From: Diospyros lotus
Taxonomy: Eukaryota > Streptophyta > Magnoliopsida > Ericales > Ebenaceae
Length of the DNA: 64,000 nt
Assembly: GCF_014633365.1 (NCBI RefSeq)
Contig: NC_068341.1
Location: 9,734,001 to 9,798,000, forward strand
Reading direction: 5' to 3'
Each line of letters starts with the position of its first letter. The first letter of the stretch is position 1. The position numbers and the translations under genes are program-made. The notes beneath the pieces are model-generated. The model was not told the DNA's origin. It searched no databases and worked only from the letters and a program-made list of their open reading frames with translations. This document shows positions 12,601 to 23,500 of the stretch, piece after piece.

Positions 12601-15600
12601 ATCTATTTGTGAGGGCAAACAAGTTCATAATTCAAGTCAAGGTGATGAAAACTGTGGGTGTAAATGATGAAAGGGATAGGAAAAGAAAAGAACAAGATTT
12701 CGATGGAGAGGTATGCCAAAGGGAAGAGAAGACCAAAAGACACGATGATACTCTTCAACTCCGATTTATAGATTATACTTTGCTCACACAGTCACGCTCC
12801 GATATCCTGGCAGTCGTCGAAGGAACGAGCCTTATTAAATTCCCCAAGAAGACTGACAAACCTATGGGAAGACGCCTTTTGTCAATTCCACAGTACACAT
12901 GGCCATTTCACTGACAAATGTCAAGACTTAAAGAATCAGATAATGGCACTAATTAGGGACGGGGAACTAGCAAAATTTGTGGACACAGGAGCCCAGGTGG
13001 AAGAACTACTAGTCTAGGGGCATAATTCAAGGGGGAAGAACAGTAAAAGAGAAGAAGTTTTCCCAAGAAATAGGTAACATTGCTCGAAGACCAAAAGCTC
13101 CTGAAAGAATTCAGAATGCATATGAACGCTACAGGGAAGTATCGAGGGTAAGGTCATGAGTCTTAAACATTTATGCATAACATTTAGTGATGCATGAATG
13201 AAATGGCACTTGTTTTGTTGCAATTCCCTCCTTGTATATTTTGTTTTCTAGGACAATGAATGCACTAAAAAGGGCCAAAACTCCAGTAAGCAAGCAAAAC
13301 CTAGAATCGAAGCGTGGAATACGCGAGAATGATCTAGGCTTCATCAATCAAAACCTAGTATCGAAGTGTGGAATACGTGACAACGATCTAGGCTTCATCA
13401 ATCAAAACCTAGTATTGAAGCATGGAATGTGCAATAATGATCTAGGGCTCACGGTCCAAAAATCAAAGTGCAAGAGCACAAGAATGGTCCAAAAATCGAA
13501 GCTAAAGAGTGTGGGAACAGTCCAAAAATCGAAGCTCAAGAGCGTGAGAACGGTCCAAAAACTAAAGTGCAAGAACACAAGAATGGTCCAAAAACCGAAG
13601 TTCAAGAGTGCGAGAATGGATCAAGAAATAAAAAAAACACATGAATTGCTAGAATGATAAAAGGAAAACCTAGCATTAGGGGTGCAAAACATGTGACATC
13701 GGATTACGAACCGAAAACGCTAAGGCACAAAAATAATCTAGGATAACCTAGAATCAAAAGCGATACATGTGCAAGAACGATCAACCAACCTAAAGTCGAA
13801 AAAGCGCATAATGCACGAGACTGGATTAAAATTGAAAATGCAAAAGCGCAAGTGCATCGTTAACAAAGAACTAGGGAGCGGGCATAATGCCCATCCATCG
13901 TCCACTAAGGAATAGGGAGCGGGCGTGTCTCCCCTCTTCTAAGGAAAAGTGAAGTGTAAGTAGTAAAAATTTTGAATAATTTATGGCAAAAATTTATATA
14001 TTATGCGAAATGCTAACATGTTACATAGGGAAATGAACACAAGCCTAGAACCAAAAGCACATGAGGCATGAGAATGACATCTAAAGTAAGAATGATCTAA
14101 GGAAAACCCAACATCTAAAGTAAGAAAATGCACAAACATGATATGGGGACCATCGTCTAAGACGAAGGGAAGTCAGAAGGACCAATGGGTTATAGAAAAT
14201 GAAGACCCTTCCAAGATACAAAATTTAAGGATGTCATCTCAAATAACTGGGGCAAAGTACTGTCCAAGAAGGAAATAACGTGAGAAGAGGTGGGAGAGAA
14301 GGCAAGACGATAGCTACTCTTCCCACTGGGAAACCCAGAGGAAAGAGTGGGGAGCAATTGTTATGCCCTGCAGCAAGCCCAGACCCGCAAAAATCCAAGT
14401 AATAGATATGAGTCAAAAGTTATAGGTCAAAGCCATGAAAACCCAAGATTAAGTGGGCCAAAAAGCACAAATCAACACCAAATGGATCGAGTAGGCCAAA
14501 AGAAGCAAGACAAGCAAACTCAGGCCATGATCAAGTGGACTCCAATACCAAGTCTCCAACCCACTCGGTTATGGAGTCCTTAGACACCTCTTACTCTCCC
14601 AAGCCTCAGCACACCCTTGTGCATGAGTCCCAGAGGCCTACCAAGTGATCTGCCACCCCCAGGAGCCTCTCTCATGACCGAGAGACCCTCCCAAGGCGTC
14701 TCTCAAGCCACTTGGTCATACAAGACCCTCTTGTAAACCACCTAAGCCCAGGAGCCTCTCTCCAAGATAGTCCCTAGGGCCCTCAAGAATTCATTCAAGA
14801 TGCCTCTGAGATTCATACTTAGAAATGTGGGTAGGGTGCCATGTGTCACCCTCCTCCTCTATAAATAGGAGGGTTGCCTCATCATTCAGGTATGCTGACT
14901 CTGATACTGAATTCTCTCATTACGTTCAATCACTCTAAAGACTAACTCAGGCATCTGAGGGTCTGCAGGGATACTCACCCTTGCCCCTAACTAGCTTCTT
15001 CCTTAGCAGGTCTTTTAGTCATTTGGGACCCACTCAGTCATTTGGAACCCTTAGGATCATTTTGAACTCTCAAGATCATATGGAATCCTCAGGATCTCTT
15101 TGAACTCTTGGGATCATTTGGAACCCTCAAGATCATTTTGAACTCTCGGGATCACCAGGAAACTCTCAAGATCATTGGGAGGGAACTCTCCTGATCATTC
15201 AAAGGTCTTGCGGACACTCAAGAATTCTCTAGATGCCCTCAGGCCCACGCCCCCACTTTCCCGCATTACAAATTTATTGTTATATTAAAGCAACAACAGT
15301 GATCTTTCTGCTCATAAAGGAGCTTAGTCTTTTATAGCTCCATTGCAGTGTGCTGCATGCCCGAACAGGTTGCAACTTGCACCTGCATTCAATACTCACA
15401 ACCAACTTCTATAATAAAAAAAGGGGAGATGGTAACAGTAATTACCAAACCTTAGATACAAGGATCAGTCCTATTATTTCAGAACATAAATTGCTATTGT
15501 TAGAATTGCAGCAAATGGTAAGCTAACAACTGGTCAATTTCCCATGTCATGCAGTTTTGATTCATGACTCATGGCTTCTTACCACTCAAAAGATATCAAA

Positions 15601-16294
15601 TAGGCACCATTTTTTATATCTGACCTTTGATCACACGAAGGGAGCACTTATAGGGTCTGCTGAACCATCAACCCAGCAGATCTGTGCTGCTCACAGACAA
15701 CAGCCAGCTCATTTTCATGCTGAACTAAATTCAAGTGAGGCTAAAACTGGCAGATTCCTACAGCAAATGGCCCAGCAAGCTGGAAATAGAAAATACTCTC
15801 CTTTTCAAAAAAAAAAAAAAAAAAGGAAATATGAGTAACGGATAACCAGTGCCATCAAAAGCGTCCATATGGTACTAACTACTAGCTTGGTACATTTTAT
15901 TCTTGAGGAGCAAATATCCTCATAGCGCTCGTCCCCATCGACCACCTATTCAGATCAGATCTGATACGCGAGAGGTGCGATCAGACGAGTAGAAATTGAG
16001 CAGTAGTTGTCAGAGAAGAAACAAAAGAAATCAATGTAACCAATTAAATGAAAAGCAGTTCGGAGCCAGGAAAGAAATGAGACAATCCATGTAAGCATAA
16101 AGAAGAAAAAACGCGACTCTCAAGAGTAAAATGATGCTGCAGATAAGCAAAATTAAGAGATAAGCCTCATGATTCGTGAAGATTGACTAGATCTGAGCGA
16201 GAAATACCCGCGGTGCTGCCTGTTCACGGCGGTGGTGCTGCTGCGGCGGCGGCGGATGAGGAGCATGATGAAATCTGTTCTGCTCTGACGCCAT
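3644..16294 (-). CDS. Pro/Ser-rich plant protein of the At1g76660 (HRGP-annotated) family
   Basis: Three exons, minus strand: 16294-16208 (29 codons, donor GTATTT), 5716-4546 (390 codons plus 1 nt) and 3762-3644, giving 458 aa; the Arabidopsis relative is about 430 aa. Phases join exactly. Exon 1 starts MASEQNR, exon 2 starts RKRWGRCWGG with a basic GGQKGGKRIVPASRIPE segment, followed by LLAPPSSPASF, a YAHETQLVSPPVFSTFTTEP block, LTTPSSPDVPFAQ, YSLYPGSPASSL, and near the C-terminus EAYRASFGFSADEIITT. The last exon encodes SDAEIDYRRGRSLREG before the stop. These blocks are diagnostic of the family, whose molecular role is unknown; older annotation calls it hydroxyproline-rich, but there is no signal peptide and the basic N-terminus suggests an intracellular protein. 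Intron 1 is 10.5 kb because of insertions; intron 2 (3763-4545) holds a tandem duplication. Exon 1 is assigned from phase and position, so it is a little less sure. Confidence 0.88.
4097..4544. repeat. Tandem duplication in intron 2, ending at the exon-2 splice donor
   Basis: A ~210-bp unit beginning GTATTTCTTACATAG occurs at 4097-4306 and again from 4307. The second copy carries a ~25-bp extra A/T-rich stretch at about 4394-4420. The end of copy 2 (GTAGAGAGAATTCACC) abuts the 5' splice site of exon 2 (GT at 4545-4544 on the minus strand); the matching end of copy 1 reads GAAGAGAGAATTCGGT, so the donor was not reproduced intact. Confidence 0.9.
6764..6830 (+). repeat. SINE 3'-region fragment
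   Basis: Contains AACAACAACTACTCCAGCC and then TTTATCCCACTATGTGAGGC with GGCTACATGAATTCT. This is the conserved 3' module of plant Au-like SINEs (AACAACAA...CCTTAATCCCACT...GGCTACATGRATYC). The tRNA-like head is missing. Confidence 0.55.
9113..9240 (+). repeat. Two tandem SINE 3'-region copies
   Basis: Two near-identical copies of the module ATAAGCCTTAGTCCCACTAG...GGCTATCACATATGCAA (about 9125 and 9188) follow each other at ~63-bp spacing. Both match the 3' module seen at 6764, 9740, 25055, 43800 and 57090. Confidence 0.6.
9310..9480 (+). mobile_element. Au-like SINE, tRNA-derived head
   Basis: Reads GGGCAAGCCTTAGTAGCAAC (A-box-like) and then GGTCATGTGTTCGAGTTGTG (B-box-like) at a spacing typical of a pol III promoter, followed by a short body. 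It matches the better-preserved copy at 43690-43998 in head and B box. The copy is decayed and lies inside intron 1 of the minus-strand gene. Confidence 0.65.
9740..9840 (+). repeat. SINE 3'-region fragment
   Basis: Contains CCAAGCTTTAATCCCACTAG followed by a run resembling ATATGAATTCTTAC and ATCTCTATCTATGATCAT, the same 3' module and tail as the full-length copy on the minus strand at 43690-43998. Confidence 0.55.
10488..11366 (+). repeat. 5' LTR
   Basis: Left LTR of the 10488-15298 element. It shares over its length the blocks CCCAAGATT, AAAAGCACAAATCAA, AGACCCTCTTG and CTATAAATAGGAGGG with the right LTR. CTATAAATAGGAGGG (about 10993) is the probable TATA box of the LTR promoter. The 3' part is a repeated theme of GGATCATTTGGAACCCT units. 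Confidence 0.92.
11417..13016 (+). pseudogene. Decayed gag of the LTR element
   Basis: A frame starts at the ATG at 11417 (MANTRGNRRIFSQ) but stops after about 50 codons; further stops and frame changes follow. Recognisable gag blocks include EAREIADMRRTIEEALEQ near 12040, a retrotransposon-gag-type LADLFVRANKFI near 12590 and the C-terminal HGHFTDKCQDLKNQI-like piece near 12898. Gag normally forms the virus-like particle; this copy cannot encode an intact one. Protease and polymerase domains are absent downstream. Confidence 0.75.
13256..13657 (+). CDS. Lys-rich ORF made of in-frame 18-aa and 11-aa repeats, within the LTR element
   Basis: An ATG at 13256 opens 133 codons. The product is almost entirely tandem repeats: three 18-aa units of the type NLxSKxGIRxNDLGFINQ (54-bp period, about 13298-13455), then five 11-aa units of the type VQKSKxKSxxT (33-bp period starting at 13453, 13486, 13519, 13552 and 13585). 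Both periods are multiples of three and stay in one open frame without stops, unlike the gag upstream. I recognise no domain. It could be a small basic accessory protein, or DNA-level tandem repeats that keep a frame by chance because the unit lengths are multiples of three. No promoter or splice evidence is visible. Confidence 0.4.
   Translation: MNALKRAKTPVSKQNLESKRGIRENDLGFINQNLVSKCGIRDNDLGFINQNLVLKHGMCNNDLGLTVQKSKCKSTRMVQKSKLKSVGTVQKSKLKSVRTVQKLKCKNTRMVQKPKFKSARMDQEIKKTHELLE
14359..15298 (+). repeat. 3' LTR
   Basis: Right LTR of the element. It differs from the left copy by scattered substitutions and about 60 bp of extra sequence in the GGATCATTTGGAACCC repeat zone. CTATAAATAGGAGGG is conserved at about 14861. 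The visible divergence between the LTRs suggests an insertion that is not recent. Confidence 0.92.
15304..16207. other. Intron 1 of the At1g76660 homologue, 5' part
   Basis: Intronic DNA between the LTR element and exon 1. An A-tract lies at 15809-15824. No gene seen. Confidence 0.5.
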
Positions 16295-16542
16295 TATCAG
16301 ATTTCTGCGCTCCCTCTTTCAATCTCTTCTCCCTTTTCCGGTTTCTTCTTCCGAATTCCCTCCCCTGCACTCCAGTCACCGCCGTTTCATCCTCAGCAAC
16401 AATTCAAGGTAATTAAGTGTTCCTCACTCCAAGCCTTTTCACATTTCCTTATGATGCATTGCCATATGCAGCCACGAGCAGTCGACCAGATGCTGACAGT
16501 GCAAAGATTTTGCGGGGAAGATGGAGAGTGTGAATGAGTGAG

Positions 16543-16579
<37 letters not shown>

Positions 16580-17577
16580 TGATTAAAAGGACGCCAAAAA
16601 AACCAAAAATAGAAAGGGAGAAAAGCAAAAGCGCAGAGTGAGTGAGTGAGAGAGAGAGAGAGAGATAGAGAGAGGGGGGGGGGGAGGGGGTTGCTTTCTC
16701 TTTTTGATCTTTATGATGAATTATTTTCTAGGGTTTGAGGAAAGGAGGAAATGAAGCGATGAGAAGAATGCCATGTAAGAGTGCGACTGAGATAAGTAAA
16801 GAGTAAAGAGAGGTTCTCTCTATCTCTCTGCCCCCTCTCTCTTGCTCTCTGTGGAGTGTGTGTGCAGTGCTTAGGATGAAGCGAGTGGGATTCAGAAAAG
16901 CATATCCGCGTGTGGGATTAAGTGCCAGTTGAAAAGTAAAGACACCGCGAATCTCTCCTTCCCGTGTAAAAGAGATAAATATTCGGTATAGTCGTCCATA
17001 CTGTATCCTCCCGTGTAACCGAGTTCTGATCCCATCTATAAACGGTAGACGGTGAGATCATATAGCCCAATTTTATTTTTATTTATTAGTTACTAAAAAC
17101 ATTGAATAGTAATTTTTAGTATCCCATATACCACTACTGAGATTTTTCTTTTTCTTTTTGTTTAGTGAAAGGCCAAATGGATACTCAATCTCTTTGATTA
17201 TAATTTTAATAAATTACTCTTTTAACAATAAATTTATGAGATTGAGTTTATTTACTCTTAAAATTTTGTAAATATTTGAACAATATTTTGGGCGAAGGGC
17301 AATAATGTAGTTTTTAGAATATAGAGGATACATAATGCATTCACGTGATTAGAAATTTTGTGGATGTTCAGTACAATAAACTCTTTTTAAATATTATTCT
17401 TTTTTTTATATAAGTTGTATAAAAAGGAAATATGAAAATACTAATTTGACCATAAACGTGACTATAATTTCGGAAAAGTGAGGGGACATTTCGGCATCTT
17501 TCAGAAATCTTAGGGCGTCTTTCTAATTTGCCCAAAGCGTGGAGTTTGAAGAGAGAGAGAGAGAGAGCGCGCGGGCT
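16295..17577. promoter_or_regulatory. Shared head-to-head promoter region with GA/CT tracts
   Basis: The minus-strand gene starts at 16294 and the plus-strand gene at 17578, so about 1.28 kb serves both. It holds (GA)n tracts at about 16547-16575 and 16645-16673, a G-run at 16674-16690, a CT-rich stretch at 16812-16850, and (GA)n again at 17551-17568 just before the plus-strand start. GA/CT repeats in plant 5' regions are known targets of BPC/GAGA-binding factors; that role here is inference. Confidence 0.6.
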
Positions 17578-20500
17578 ATGTTGATGCGGCGATTGCAGGA
17601 ATCATCAATGGCGGCTCTATCTTTGTGTCGGCATCCATGTCCTTCTACACCTTCATGCTTAATCTCAACTAAAATCCCAGTCACTGCTCTCAGTTCGGTT
17701 TCTCTGGGCTTTTACCCTAGAATTTTCGCCCTCTCCTTTTGCTCCGACTCCACTGGCCAAGATTCCTCCAAGCAAGTAAGATATACGGTGTCTATCTATC
17801 TTTGTTCTTGCATGGTGAAGTATTGCTAGATCTCTATGGACGGAGGTAATTAAGTATCCGAACCACGTAAAACTTGTGTGCGTTTATTATTTTGAATTTT
17901 GTAATTGCGGTGTGGATATTGAATAATTTCCAGTTTGACTTGAATTGTCCAGTCTCTAAAATAATCCATTAGTCTTACTTCCCCAACTACACGCACGAAT
18001 CAGTTCATGGTCCTACTTCACGACCAATGCAACATGTGTAGTTGAAACCGAGCCTAGTAATTACGTATCAGTTCATTTTCCCAGCCTGTGCTCGGGGTCT
18101 TTACTGTATTACATTCCAAATGACATATCTCTTGATGCAATTTCTCTTTCATCGAGATTGTGCAGCATTAATTAACACGTAGAACTCCACCTTCAACTTT
18201 CTAACGGAAACTTTGGTAGTCTAAAACTAAAAAAAATTAAATTCTTGCACATATTTGGAACGTAAGCCATACCCTCCAGGGTTCTCATTAATCCATTAAA
18301 CATTTTGATCCTTACAGTGCCAATACCCATGAACTTCACCGTGAATTATTACCCAATTTTAGTGTAGCAATCATTCCCTCTTGGATTGTCCAAAATTATC
18401 CTTCCTGAAGCATAAATGAATAACACAACAAGAATCTAAATACCAATCATGAGAGGATGCATCATTATCTCGAGTGACTACATAGAGATCTCATCACTCA
18501 TTGCAGGAGAACACTGATTGTTATCCTTTTAACCTTTTTAACCTTTTGCTATCAATATGCTTTCTTTTGAAGCTGGCTTCAAATAGCCTTTTAGCGCAAG
18601 GTTTAGTTGTGCTTGAAGTTTCTACTGTTAGTCTGTTAGGAGAGAAATTCAAGATATTTTGTCCCATGATGTAGGATTTAGGGAGATGCACAACATTAAA
18701 GAGGAATCATGCTTACAGAAAAAAAGAAAAGATAAATAGCACCCAAAAAAAAAAGTTAATGAAATTCAGTCTCTCAATAGACTTACACCCATGACCTTGA
18801 ATCCAGTTTTTGAACAAACAAAACTGTAAACCCTCTCATTTCAAACCACCCGGATAACCTATTAGGATTGGATCACGAATCATGCACAAAAATCAAGGGA
18901 AAGAGGTGATCATTAACTGAATTTGCAACAAGGGGAAGTCTTTTACTGGCTTGGTCATAGTCTGAGGAGTTTGATATATTTAATTTGGCATATAAAGGTT
19001 ATATTTACACAGCATTTTGAATATTGCAGAGACCTTTGAAACCTGGATTGTATCTGGTTGGAACACCAATTGGAAATCTCGAGGATATCACGTTACGGTG
19101 ACCAAAACTGACAAATTTAATGGAATTTGAAGGGTTCGTTTGGTTATGGTTTTGAAAATGGTTTTCTGGTTCTGAGCTAGAGTTTCAAAGAACCAGTTTG
19201 ATGAATAAACTGCCAAAACTGTTTTCCGGAAAGTCCTTTATTTTAGAAACAAAAAAAAGTTGTTTCTTTATATTGAAAGTCATTTTCCTATAAAGAATAT
19301 ATAGACATTAGGCATTTTCAAAGTCGTCGTCATTTTTATTTTGAAGATAATTGTATCCAAACGGCCCTTATTTATAACATTATTTACTTCAGACAAGCAC
19401 CTAAGCTCATTTTCTTTTTGAACATTTGTGAATTCATTTATGTAGGGCCCTGCGGGTCTTAAGATCTGCCGATATGATACTTTCTGAAGATACAAGGCAT
19501 TCAGGGAAGTTGCTTCAGCATTACAATATCAAAACTCCTCTTGTACGCTTGTTGTGGCTTTTGGATATTATGCTTCAATGATTGCCCTTGTTTCTCTGTT
19601 CTTTCTAATCTGAAGCTTTGGATTTTCAGCTTAGTTATCATAAATTCAATGAATCTCAGCGAGAACAAACAATTTTGAAGAAGCTAAGACAAGGTGAAAT
19701 TGTGGCCCAAATAAGTGATGCAGGGACTCCAGGCATTAGCGATCCAGGCATGGAATTGGTGAGCATTCTAATCATGCTGAGATTCCATTGATTTTGCTAT
19801 TCAAGTAAGGTTGCTGTATGTTTGACACAAGAACATTTTCTGATAGACACAAGAATTGAGCTTTTTATTGTTTTCCCTCTTTATATCATTTATAAGGTTT
19901 TATATGGTGAAAACCAATTTGTTATGTTCTCTAGTTCATAACAATGGAAAGAGTACAATGACGAGTTTGTATCAACCTTCAGTCTAAAGTCGCTCAATCT
20001 TGCTAGTTAATCAGAATTAATGTAAAGTTGTTTCACATTGAGGTTCAATTTAAACTGTGGTGTTAGCCAAATGAAAAGCAGATAATATGTCCAGTCCCTG
20101 TAACAATTTTTTTTGGCTGCATTTAAATTGTGTTGACTGTATTTAACAATTTTTTCTGTTGACCTTGTCTTAAGAGTGAACAAGTCATATCAAAATTAAG
20201 AACAATTTAGGGCCCATTTGGTTGGAGGGAATGAGGGCTGAGGGAACGGGATTCCATCAGGAGTATGTTTGGTTGCTCTAAGGGAATGGGCATTCCCTCA
20301 CAAAATCGATGGAAAGGCATTCCATTCCATGGAATAGCATGCCATTTTCCACATTTACTCTCACTTTACATTTGAAATTACAAGATGGCATGTATAAAAA
20401 ACTAGCCCTAACTCATTTTACCTCTTCATCTACCCAAAACACTTGGAAAATATTCTCCCAGAATGGCCATCCACTGCCTGCTGCCCACCCCTTCCCTCTT

Positions 20501-23500
20501 CTTCCTCTTTCTCTCCTCTTTTCTGTTATTCCCTTCTGTGATCTGCTCAATCCATCTACCACCACCGTCCGCTGCCCTAATCCCTTCCTCCTCTGCAGGA
20601 TCTGCTTCCCCTTCCCCTCCTCGACGTCTGCTGTGCAAAACTCCCCTTGTTCACCACCACCAATCCAGATCCCCTTCCCCTTTGCCGGTCCTGCATCTCT
20701 GCCGCCCTCCTCCACTGTCTGCAACCACTGATCCACCACCCAAATCCCCTTATCCTCTGCCACATCTGCTTCCCTGTCCTCTCCTCCAACATCTGCCACT
20801 CAAAACCCCCCTCATTCACTATTGTCCCTGTTGTCTCCCACCACTGATCTGCTGCCCAAATCCCCTTCTCCTTTGCCCTCCGCCTCCCAAATTGCACAGT
20901 TGCCTTTGCCTCCACTATTGCCCAGCTTCTGTTCCCAGTCAGATCTGTCCACCACCCAAATCCGTCCTTAAAAGCTACTTTTTATAAACTATAGTCAATA
21001 ATTATTAATTACATGAATTTCTTTACAATAAGAATGGAAAAAATACTTTTAAGGGCATAATATTTTTTTGAATTTAATAACTACATGAATTTTATTTTCA
21101 TATGTTAGTTCTATTGGTATAAATAATATATTTTGAATTTTAAAATTTTTCATAAGCTTTCTTCAATAATTATGTGAATTTTTTGAATTAAATAACATTA
21201 TACATATTGTAAGGCATTTTAGTCATCTAGACATTTTTGCCATTCCATTCCATTAAAATTCCTGTGTACCAAATATAACAATGGAATGGAAGGCCCATTC
21301 CATTCCTGTTCCCATTCCCTCAAAAACGTTTCCATCCAACCAAACAGGCCCTTAAAGGCTTAACAATATATTCTGTTGGTTGTCTTAAAAGTGAACAACT
21401 ACATAATGTAGCGTGCAAAATTGTAACTTATCCAGTACAGCTGAAATGAATATAATTCAATTTCCAACAAAATTAATTAGACATCACATTTATATGATTG
21501 GGACTCGAATAACATACTATTGGAATTTTGGGCAGGTAAAGTTATGTGTTAGTGAGAATATTCCTGTTATTCCTATACCTGGGCCTTCAGCATTGGTAGC
21601 TGGCCTTTCTGCCTCAGGTTTGGCCACTGATGAATTCACATTTGGTAAGTTGCTCATGAATATGTCAACCTTAAGGGGAAAGTCTATGAAAATTGAGTAC
21701 ATAATTTTGTATCTTCTTTTGGCTTTTTTTAGTTGGATACATAATTTCTTATCTTCTTTTGGCTTTTTTTTAGTTGGATTTCTGTCTAAACATGCTGGAT
21801 CAAGACGAGAGAGGCTGATTGTTTCTGCAAATGAGAAAGCAACACAGATTTTCTTTGTCCCTCCTCATAAGCTTTGTCAATTTATTGAAGAAGCCTCTTA
21901 TCCTTTTGGTGATCAGAGGTAAATGTTGAATGGGTTTTATTGTCATATTTTAGTACAAGAACAAGAGTGTTTTTGTGTTTGTGTATCTGCTATATCAATA
22001 AAAACAAAGACATACTCTTCTGGCTATTTTTGTTGATTTTCTAAGATGTCATATGACTGGCATCCCCTCACCCCACCAAGAAGGCATATTGTTTTGGATG
22101 ATCTTCCAGGGCAATAATTTTTATGTCTTTGCCTGACCTCTGGAGCAATAATATTTCATTATTGCTTCCCTTGGTTCATCTGGGTTTTTTTGTTGATATC
22201 ATAAGATATGGTCCCCCCCCCCCCCCCCCCCCCCCAAGGGTATTTTTTTAATGATCTTCTAGAGCCATAATATTCATGATGTCTTTTGCATCACTTGGTT
22301 CATATAGAATAAATGAAGTCCTGAAATTGAACTGGATGCATGTCTTTTGAAATACATCATCTTTACTATAATTCTCTTAACTTGATGATAAACAAAGGAG
22401 GGAGAGAATAAAAGAGAGTGAAGAAGACAGAAGAAGATAATGGGAAGAAGGCAAAAACAGGAGAGGTTAGAGGAGAAAAGCCAAGATTTTAAAAAGTGCT
22501 TGTTATATTCTGTATTTGTAAAATGCTCTGTAGCTCTCTTCCATTTAGATGACACATGGTACAATACCATATAGGAACTAGAACTCTAAAAAAGAATTTC
22601 CTGAATATGCAAAGTTTCAGAACTTTTATTATCCATAGATCCTTCGCTCCTGCTTATTCTCCTTTTGTGACACTTAAAGCGAATGACCTTGTGATCCCTT
22701 CCACTTCATATATCCTTGTGTGTCCCTGGCAGGGGTGGGGGGGGGGGGGGATAGAGTTTTTAGTACTTCTAGTACATAAAAAATGAAGATCTATGAGGTA
22801 TTAGTGAAGTGGAAAAAACGAGGTGAATCTAGATTTTTTTTTTTTTTTGAGAAGGTGCTCAATGAAGAAACACAGTTTTAGAAGAAAGTATTGATAGTCA
22901 GGGAATTTGGAGTAGATGCATATGAGCCCTAAAACTGGATGACATGAGTCCTAAAAGTACCAAGGAGAAGTGCATATGCCTTGTGGACAAGATATTAGTC
23001 AGGCTTGTTTCAAGATTTTAGAGATGGAGATCTTATAATGGCTCCCATTCGTTATCTATTGTTCTTTGAAATTGCAGTTTAGTGATCCAAATTTTTTTTT
23101 TTTTTTTTTTTACTGTAAAACTGAAATCCAAAAGAAAAATTAAGAAAAAAAGGCAAAAATAAGATTTTGATATAATTTGTATTGTTTTTGGCATAAGCCT
23201 GAACATGTTTTTGTAGTCAACCACACAAATCCTGTGAACTTTTAGCTTTAATTTTTGTTTTTTTTTTTTTTTTTTGGGGGGGGGGGGGGTGGTCGACAAG
23301 TAATTTAATCTACTATCTTTTTCAGTTTTGTTGCATCCTTTTGTTGTCTTGTCATAGAATTAATCATCCCTAGACAAACCAAGGAAGATGTGGGGAGGAT
23401 AGGTTGCTCATGAAAAGCTTTGAAGCTACCCAGTCTCCCGATCCAGATAGAAAGAAGAAACTAGTGAATGTTTATTTCCTTCTATATTTTGCACATCTGT

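Larger units (their letters stand above)
10488..15298 (+). mobile_element. LTR retrotransposon with gag remnant but no pol (LARD-like), 4.8 kb
   Basis: Two direct LTRs, 10488-11366 (879 bp) and 14359-15298 (940 bp), both begin TGTTATGCC and end ACAACA. A perfect 5-bp target duplication, GTGAT, flanks the element at 10483-10487 and 15299-15303. After the left LTR comes ATTGGTGTCGTCTGTG, the primer-binding-site type common in plant gypsy elements; before the right LTR is the purine tract AAAGAGTGGGGAGCAAT (about 14342-14358). So the element is in plus orientation, antisense to the host gene. The ~3-kb interior has a decayed gag and repeat-rich DNA; I see no protease, reverse transcriptase or integrase. 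It is therefore non-autonomous, either LARD-like or a deleted gypsy element. Confidence 0.92.

Noticed and set aside
16183..16416. 77-codon plus-strand frame over exon 1 of the minus-strand gene
   Set aside because: It is the antisense of MASEQNR...; the minus-strand exon has a start, a donor and phase that fit the family.
20463..20987. 174-codon Pro/Ser-rich frame as a gene
   Set aside because: It is low-complexity, lies inside a Harbinger element bounded by TTA duplications and within an intron, and overlapping frames on both strands are equally open.
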